Below, in pieces: positions 6,684-9,887 of a DNA stretch of 9,887 nt (positions within the stretch are counted from its first letter, which is position 1; every line of letters starts with the position of its first letter). The notes below the pieces were generated by a model. That model did not search any database. It saw only the letters and a list, made by a program, of their open reading frames with translations, and was not told where the DNA came from. This DNA comes from Desulfurococcales archaeon. Lineage in GTDB: Archaea; Thermoproteota; Thermoprotei_A; Sulfolobales; Desulfurococcaceae. Where the stretch lies: positions 1 to 9,887 of the forward strand of contig JALWQP010000179.1 in assembly GCA_027083045.1 (NCBI GenBank), written 5' to 3'. The position numbers were made by a program, and so were the translations under genes.

Positions 6684-6880
6684 AGTGGCTGATGCGTAGA
6701 TGCTCTAGATGTGGCAGATATACGCTCCGACATGATAGGTGCCCGTATTGTGGCGGAGAACTATATGTGCCACACCCGCATCGATTCAGTCCTGATGATA
6801 AGTATGTTGCCTATAGGACTGAAATGAAGAGGAAAACAGGGCTTTTAGCTCTAGATAAACCTGTTTATTACGATCCCTAG
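6680..6880 (+). CDS. nop10: Ribosome biogenesis protein Nop10 (H/ACA RNP)
   Basis: A 66-residue protein matching archaeal Nop10. A zinc module with C8, C11, C21 and C24 is followed by PHPHRFSPDDKYVAYRTEMKR (about 31-51), the conserved linker and helix that bind Cbf5. In the H/ACA ribonucleoprotein, Nop10 supports Cbf5-catalysed pseudouridylation of rRNA guided by H/ACA RNAs. I chose the TTG at 6680, inside the TTGA overlap with the aIF2-alpha stop, because family members have about five residues before the first RxC; an in-frame ATG at 6692 would shorten this to MRRC. Its end lies six bases from the end of the convergent PLP enzyme gene, so the two transcripts must overlap or end almost together. 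Confidence 0.95.
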   Translation: MKWLMRRCSRCGRYTLRHDRCPYCGGELYVPHPHRFSPDDKYVAYRTEMKRKTGLLALDKPVYYDP

Positions 6881-6886
6881 CATTCT

Positions 6887-7978
6887 TCATTGCTTCTTTA
6901 GTAGCGAGTAAAGATAATCTATCATTTTCAAGCCCGAACCCGTGAGTGGTAACAATATAGGTTCTTCTACATCGCCTTTATCTTCAATGTATTTAAGAAT
7001 ACCAGCCAGTGGTGCTGCGCTCGTAGGTTCAACAACGAACCCCATTCTTACCAGCTCCTTTAAAGAAGATATTATTTCATCATTATCCACTACCACGATA
7101 TCTCCATGCTTCTTTATGATCTCAGCTATTTCGTGTTTACGTGGTGGATCACGAACCATTATGCCATCGGCAATACTTGAGTCGCCATGATATTGTTTTC
7201 CATAGATTAATTCATAGATAGGCGCCGATGAAGCGCCTTGAACACCTATAATCCGGGGCATTGTGTTTATAAGCCCTAGATCTACTAGATCTTTGAACCC
7301 CTTATATATACCTAGCAGGAGCGAACCGCTTCCGATGGGGACAACCACGGTTCCGTGTTTAAACCCTGCTTCGTATGCTTCATATGCTATAGTTTTATTG
7401 GCATGGAAAAACAAGGGGTTCCAAGTATGAGCTACGTAACAGGTTGCCTCATCTATTAGCTCGAGAACTTTCTTGGCCGCATCAGGCCTGGTCGGAGCCT
7501 CTATGATCTTTCCCCCTAGGAGTCTGATGAGGTTCTTCTTACCTTCTGGCGCGTATTGGGGCATAACAATGACTGCTTGCATGTTATTTGCTCGAGAATA
7601 AAGTGTTGTCGCTATGCCTGTGTTGCCACTTGTATCTTCTACCACTCTTGAGTATCCCAGCGAGGAAGCATAGGATAAGGTTAGTGACGCCCCTCTATCT
7701 TTGAAGCTTCCACCTGGATTAAGATACTCGAGTTTAAATAGGAAGCTTTTGCCCTTAATGTTCCTCTTGATAAGGGGGGTTTCCCCCTCACCAAGATATT
7801 TGATATTCTGTACTGGTAGCATGGATCTATATCTTAGTATTCCACGGCCTTTCGGCTTCCACTCAATGTCGTAGATCAGGTCGAGAGGAGCGCCGCATTT
7901 TGGGCATTTCCAATAATAGTGCTTGCCCAGCTCTTCTTTAAACCCGCAATTCCCACAATAATATATTGGACCCCTCAT
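6887..7978 (-). CDS. thrC: Threonine synthase-like PLP-dependent enzyme with N-terminal zinc ribbon
   Basis: A 363-residue fold-type II PLP enzyme. Residues 1-35 hold a zinc-ribbon-like module (C8, C11, C25, C28), common in archaeal threonine synthases. GEGETPL (63-69) leads into NPGGSFKDRGA (87-97), where K93 should form the Schiff base. SGNTG (117-121) and GSGS (216-219) bind the cofactor phosphate or substrate carboxylate, and TGSG (346-349) lies near the pyridine ring. WNPLFFHANKTIAYEAYE (186-203) resembles the threonine synthase segment. Threonine synthase converts O-phosphohomoserine to threonine. NPGG instead of the more usual NPTG, and the absence of other threonine genes nearby, leave room for another substrate. 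The ATG at 7978 has GGTAA a few bases upstream. It stands alone and converges on nop10. I am sure of the family, less of the reaction. Confidence 0.8.
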   Translation of the reverse strand: MRGPIYYCGNCGFKEELGKHYYWKCPKCGAPLDLIYDIEWKPKGRGILRYRSMLPVQNIKYLGEGETPLIKRNIKGKSFLFKLEYLNPGGSFKDRGASLTLSYASSLGYSRVVEDTSGNTGIATTLYSRANNMQAVIVMPQYAPEGKKNLIRLLGGKIIEAPTRPDAAKKVLELIDEATCYVAHTWNPLFFHANKTIAYEAYEAGFKHGTVVVPIGSGSLLLGIYKGFKDLVDLGLINTMPRIIGVQGASSAPIYELIYGKQYHGDSSIADGIMVRDPPRKHEIAEIIKKHGDIVVVDNDEIISSLKELVRMGFVVEPTSAAPLAGILKYIEDKGDVEEPILLPLTGSGLKMIDYLYSLLKKQ

Positions 7979-8023
7979 AGAGATTACCTTGAGGCGCCTT
8001 ATTATTTAGAATTATAAGCACGT

Positions 8024-8033
8024 GATATTATAT
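8024..8033 (-). promoter_or_regulatory. TATA-like element for the PLP enzyme gene
   Basis: On the - strand this reads ATATAATATC. Transcription about 25 bases on would give a leader of about 24 bases that includes GGTAA before the ATG at 7978. A second TTATAAT at 8017-8011 is closer and would leave almost no leader. Confidence 0.4.
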
Positions 8034-8103
8034 TGGCTTATCTCTTCGACGCAGGATAATTCTGTAACCAATCATATATTGTGCGAAATTTTTATGAGAA
8101 AGG

Positions 8104-8178
8104 CGCCGCCGCCGGGATTTGAACCCGGGTCACGGGCTCGACAGGCCCGCATACTAGGCCGGGCTATACTACGGCGGC
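8104..8178 (-). tRNA. tRNA-Asp (anticodon GTC)
   Basis: The 75-base gene folds fully on the - strand. The acceptor stem is GCCGCCG with CGGCGGC. The D arm is GTAT/GTAT (with two G-U pairs) and loop AGCCCGGCCTA, which carries G18-G19. The anticodon stem is CGGGC/GCCCG with loop CTGTCGA, so the anticodon is GTC. The variable loop is four bases, and the T stem is CCGGG/CCCGG with loop TTCAAAT. The discriminator is G73, the usual identity base for Asp. The genome continues CCT, so the CCA tail is added after transcription. There is no intron. Confidence 0.97.
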
Positions 8179-8211
8179 AGTTCCGGTTTCGATAATATTC
8201 TTGAGCCGGGG

Positions 8212-8221
8212 TTTTTATTTT
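8212..8221 (-). promoter_or_regulatory. TATA-like element for tRNA-Asp
   Basis: On the - strand this reads AAAATAAAAA, centred about 38 bases upstream of the mature 5' end. Transcription would begin near 8190 and leave a leader of about 11 bases for RNase P to remove, a common layout for archaeal tRNA genes. Confidence 0.5.
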
Positions 8222-8513
8222 TCACGGTTAACACGTTATGGTGTTCGATAATGCTATAGGTGCGCCGTAGCGAGTTTTTGTATGGTTGTATCATGTTTTC
8301 CATAGTTGTTTTTCTACCTATATTGTTGTTACATCGATTTTTCCGCGTGGTTTCCATAGTATTCTCCGAAGTAAATATATGATTTATGATCCCTGTCCAC
8401 GGCTTATTACCTTGGCTATGAAACATATGCCGGGGTTATGTTTTCACCAGGAATAGTTATGGTGATTAATATATACAAGACGATTCCAATGAAAATATCG
8501 ATAAGACGAAAAG
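8222..8513. other. Gene-poor intergenic stretch
   Basis: About 290 bases without a gene I can support. A - strand frame (8426 to 8169) runs through the tRNA-Asp promoter and into the tRNA, so it is not credible. A short + strand frame ending at 8557 has no convincing ribosome binding site. I saw no tRNA, no box C/D pair (RTGATGA with CTGA) and no long inverted repeat. The stretch is A+T-rich. Confidence 0.5.
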
Positions 8514-8521
8514 CTTTGATA
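8514..8521 (+). promoter_or_regulatory. TATA-like element for the 42-residue gene
   Basis: CTTTGATA, preceded by the purine-rich CGAAAAG that resembles a BRE, lies 56 bases before the ATG at 8570. Transcription would start near 8544 and include GGAGAT at 8558-8563. Confidence 0.45.
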
Positions 8522-8569
8522 AAGGGGTATATCACTATGGCTTTACCGGCTTTCTGAGGAGATGGAATT

Positions 8570-8698
8570 ATGACACTAAAGGCTAGAGAGGAGCTGATAG
8601 ATATGTCTCAAGAAGAGTTACTAGATGAACTATGTAATATATGTCATACATGTAGAGCAACCTCGTCTGTTTTTGGACGCTATGTGGAAGCTAGATAG
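8570..8698 (+). CDS. Cys-rich 42-residue miniprotein, unknown function
   Basis: A short gene with a complete set of signals: TATA-like element at 8514, GGAGAT at 8558-8563 six bases before the ATG, and a TAG at 8696. The first half (about residues 4-27) is an acidic amphipathic helix (KAREELIDM, SQEELLDEL). The second half begins with CNICHTC (C28, C31, C34, H32), a CxxCxxC cluster that could bind zinc or an iron-sulfur cluster, and ends in SSVFGRYVEAR. There is no signal peptide or membrane segment. I do not recognise the family. It lies 55 bases upstream of the phosphodiesterase gene on the same strand and might be co-transcribed with it. Codon choice (AGA, GAG/GAA, CTA, ATA) resembles the flanking genes. 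Short length is the main reason for doubt. Confidence 0.6.
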   Translation: MTLKAREELIDMSQEELLDELCNICHTCRATSSVFGRYVEAR

Positions 8699-8753
8699 AG
8701 TATTAAGCATTAATAAGACACGTTGTGAAATCATGTAAAGAGGCGGCTCTGTC

Positions 8754-9428
8754 TTGAAAATTTATGGACATAGAGCTAACACGGCTAGGATAATAAGGTA
8801 TTATCTGAGAACAGGTGTTAGGGCTTTTGAGGTCGACTTGACCCTGGATGAGAGTGGTGGGAAGATTGTTCTTAGACACGGGCCGAGCCCCATCAAGAGG
8901 CCAAGTGTTCCTGGGCGGATCATGGCTTGGATAGACTATCATTTCTTCTATCGTGATCCATTGATAAGGAAGATTAGTTTTGAAGAAATACTAGATCTAG
9001 CTCAAAAATATGGTATTGAACTATTGCTAGACATTAAGGATCTAAGGACTGCCAGGAAACTCGCTGATGTTCTCTCTACCATTGATTCGCGTAGATTGGG
9101 TTTTGTCGTCTCTTCTGAGGATCATAGAGCAGTAAAATATCTAGCTGGGAGGCTGGACAGAGTTCTATCACTGGTCAGCCTCAGTGTACGGCCTATAGAC
9201 ATTACACGTGTAGTTTCTGATGCATCGGCAAATGGTGTTTCAATAAAGTACACGTGGCTCACGTCTGAGTTGGTCACTGAATTGAAGGATAAGGGATACA
9301 TGATCTATGCCTGGACAATCAATGATCCTGGGGAGCTAGAAGCAATGTATAATCTAGGTGTTGATGCAGTCATAAGCGATTGTCCTGATAAACTCATAAA
9401 GTATATGTCGAAGCAGAATCGAATATAG
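8754..9428 (+). CDS. Glycerophosphodiester phosphodiesterase family protein
   Basis: A 224-residue TIM-barrel protein of the GDPD/UgpQ family, at the short end of the family range. The N-terminal GHRANTARII carries the HR motif (H6, R7). FEVDLTLDE supplies the metal ligands E26 and D28, and RHG has the second catalytic His, H42. LLLDIK (about 85-90) and the C-terminal YAWTINDPGELEAMYNLGVDAVISDCPD (IND-type pattern near 180-207) are family hallmarks. These enzymes hydrolyse glycerophosphodiesters to glycerol phosphate and an alcohol. The Asp that usually follows the second His (HD) is Gly here. Archaeal lipids contain glycerol-1-phosphate, so the natural substrate is unclear. The start is TTG at 8754, since it gives the usual two or three residues before GHR; GAGG lies about 10 bases upstream. 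It converges on L40e. Confidence 0.88.
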   Translation: MKIYGHRANTARIIRYYLRTGVRAFEVDLTLDESGGKIVLRHGPSPIKRPSVPGRIMAWIDYHFFYRDPLIRKISFEEILDLAQKYGIELLLDIKDLRTARKLADVLSTIDSRRLGFVVSSEDHRAVKYLAGRLDRVLSLVSLSVRPIDITRVVSDASANGVSIKYTWLTSELVTELKDKGYMIYAWTINDPGELEAMYNLGVDAVISDCPDKLIKYMSKQNRI

Positions 9429-9485
9429 TGGGAAATCCGAAGCCATAAATCGACTTAGCAACAGAAACGACAAATAAAACAAACC

Positions 9486-9647
9486 CTACTTTATCTTGAA
9501 GCTTCTCTTAGGTCTGAGATTCTTGCTCTTACACCGCCTACATTTTGTAGCATTGGGTGGATTTATCGCGCCGCACTTCCTACAGATCTTTTTATTCATT
9601 ACCCTGTTGTATACGATTCTCAGTTTAACCGGATCAGTAATTGGCAT
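9486..9647 (-). CDS. rpl40e: 50S ribosomal protein L40e
   Basis: A 53-residue protein that is easy to miss because a longer meaningless frame covers the other strand. It starts MPITDPVKLRIVYNR and continues into a zinc ribbon with C22, C25, C36 and C39 (ICRKCGAINPPNATKCRRC), then a basic tail rich in Lys and Arg (LRPKRSFKIK). This is archaeal L40e, the counterpart of the ribosomal part of the eukaryotic ubiquitin-L40 fusion, here without ubiquitin. It belongs to the large ribosomal subunit. The ATG at 9647 is preceded by GGTGCGGAGAT, giving a ribosome binding site a few bases away, and a TATA element lies about 60 bases upstream. It converges on the phosphodiesterase gene with 57 bases between them and is divergent from tRNA-His. 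Confidence 0.95.
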   Translation of the reverse strand: MPITDPVKLRIVYNRVMNKKICRKCGAINPPNATKCRRCKSKNLRPKRSFKIK

Positions 9648-9702
9648 ATCTCCGCACCAGCCCTCTATTCCACTTTTACCTAGAACAATGGAGAATAACG
9701 CC

Positions 9703-9712
9703 TAAATAAATA
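9703..9712 (-). promoter_or_regulatory. TATA-like element for L40e
   Basis: On the - strand this reads ATATTTATTT inside a longer A+T run. Transcription would start near 9682 and give a leader of about 35 bases that carries the GGTG site. Confidence 0.5.
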
Positions 9713-9739
9713 TGTTTTCTTAAAACCAAGGGGAAAACC

Positions 9740-9748
9740 AATATAAGA
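9740..9748 (+). promoter_or_regulatory. TATA-like element upstream of the G+C-rich segment and tRNA-His
   Basis: AATATAAGA predicts transcription from about 9770, roughly 75 bases before the tRNA. No closer TATA element precedes the tRNA, so the tRNA transcript probably includes the G+C-rich segment. Confidence 0.5.
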
Positions 9749-9770
9749 CACATACATGGTAGATATCGAC

Positions 9771-9845
9771 CTGGAAGGGCCCGGACTGAGAGCGGAAAGC
9801 GATGAAGAACCTAGGCCACACAAGCCCGGCGCAGTCTACAAAGGT
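9771..9845 (+). ncRNA. G+C-rich segment, possible small RNA co-transcribed with tRNA-His
   Basis: These 75 bases are 60% G+C in an A+T-rich genome, a mark of structured RNA in hyperthermophiles. They begin where the TATA element predicts a transcript and run up to the tRNA. GGACTG (9783-9788) can pair with CAGTCT (9832-9837, one G-U), and ACA follows directly at 9838-9840, an arrangement seen in archaeal H/ACA guides. CTGA (9786-9789) and GATGA (9801-9805) resemble kink-turn or box elements, but the CTGA overlaps the proposed stem, which weakens a standard H/ACA fold. An open frame from an ATG at 9756 runs into the tRNA and is not credible. It could instead be just a tRNA leader. Confidence 0.4.
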
Positions 9846-9887
9846 GGCCCGGGTAGCTCAGCCTGGTTAGAGCGCCGGGCTGTGGCC
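9846..9887 (+). tRNA. tRNA-His (anticodon GTG), 5' part, cut by window end
   Basis: The visible part runs from the extra G-1 (9846) to position 39. The acceptor strand is GCCCGGG, with T8 and A9. The D arm is GCTC/GAGC with loop AGCCTGGTTA, including G18-G19. G26 is followed by the anticodon stem CCGGG and loop CTGTGGC, giving anticodon GTG. A G directly before the acceptor strand fits the G-1 that is specific to tRNA-His and is encoded in the gene here. The rest lies beyond the window. Confidence 0.92.

Noticed and set aside
8169..8426. 85-residue - strand frame
   Set aside because: It overlaps the tRNA-Asp gene and its promoter and has no recognisable domain or ribosome binding site.
8438..8557. 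Short + strand frame of 39 residues (or 32 from 8459) ahead of the 42-residue gene
   Set aside because: No convincing ribosome binding site, no recognisable features, and it covers the promoter candidate of the next gene.
9496..9705. 69-residue + strand frame
   Set aside because: It is the shadow of ribosomal protein L40e on the opposite strand, whose zinc ribbon and start signals are clear.
9756..9887. Open + strand frame starting MVDIDLEGPG
   Set aside because: It runs without a stop into tRNA-His, lacks a ribosome binding site, and begins upstream of the predicted transcription start; the base composition fits structured RNA better.

Overview
The window looks like chromosomal sequence from a hyperthermophilic crenarchaeote, most likely Desulfurococcales (Desulfurococcaceae or a near relative). 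This rests on the gene content (TFS, archaeal PCNA, PriS, a GINS B-domain protein, aIF2-alpha, Nop10, L40e and an STT3/AglB-type glycosyltransferase), the A+T-rich DNA, tRNA genes without encoded CCA, GGTGA-type ribosome binding sites, frequent TTG and GTG starts, and archaeal TATA elements. No mobile element, CRISPR array or phage gene was seen. Taxonomy below the order is inference.

Left part (1-3236, + strand): the end of an unidentified Cys-containing protein, then a tightly packed replication/transcription cluster. It holds TFS, a 62-residue protein of unknown function, PCNA, the catalytic primase subunit PriS, and a Gins51/15-type GINS subunit. Neighbouring genes overlap by 1, 23 and 19 bases, except for a 69-base gap in front of PCNA that carries its own TATA-like element, a 13-bp perfect palindrome and a strong ribosome binding site. 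The cluster couples priming (PriS), clamp (PCNA) and the Cdc45-MCM-GINS helicase (GINS) with rescue of arrested RNA polymerase (TFS).

Middle (3251-6880): a small three-helix membrane protein (- strand) and a 680-residue STT3/AglB-like protein (+ strand) diverge from a shared A+T palindrome that can act as a TATA element both ways. The STT3-like protein has a degenerate WWDYG motif, the oddest protein feature here. Next come aIF2-alpha and Nop10, overlapping by 4 bases (translation initiation and H/ACA RNP function).

Right part (6887-9887): a threonine-synthase-like PLP enzyme (- strand), tRNA-Asp(GTC) (- strand), a gene-poor stretch, a 42-residue Cys-rich miniprotein, a glycerophosphodiester phosphodiesterase, ribosomal protein L40e (- strand, 53 residues), a G+C-rich transcribed-looking segment that may be a small RNA, and the 5' part of tRNA-His(GTG) cut by the window end.

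The best candidates for something undescribed are the G+C-rich element in front of tRNA-His, the CxxCxxC miniprotein at 8570-8698, the 62-residue protein inside the replisome cluster, and the STT3 paralogue with an altered sequon-binding motif.
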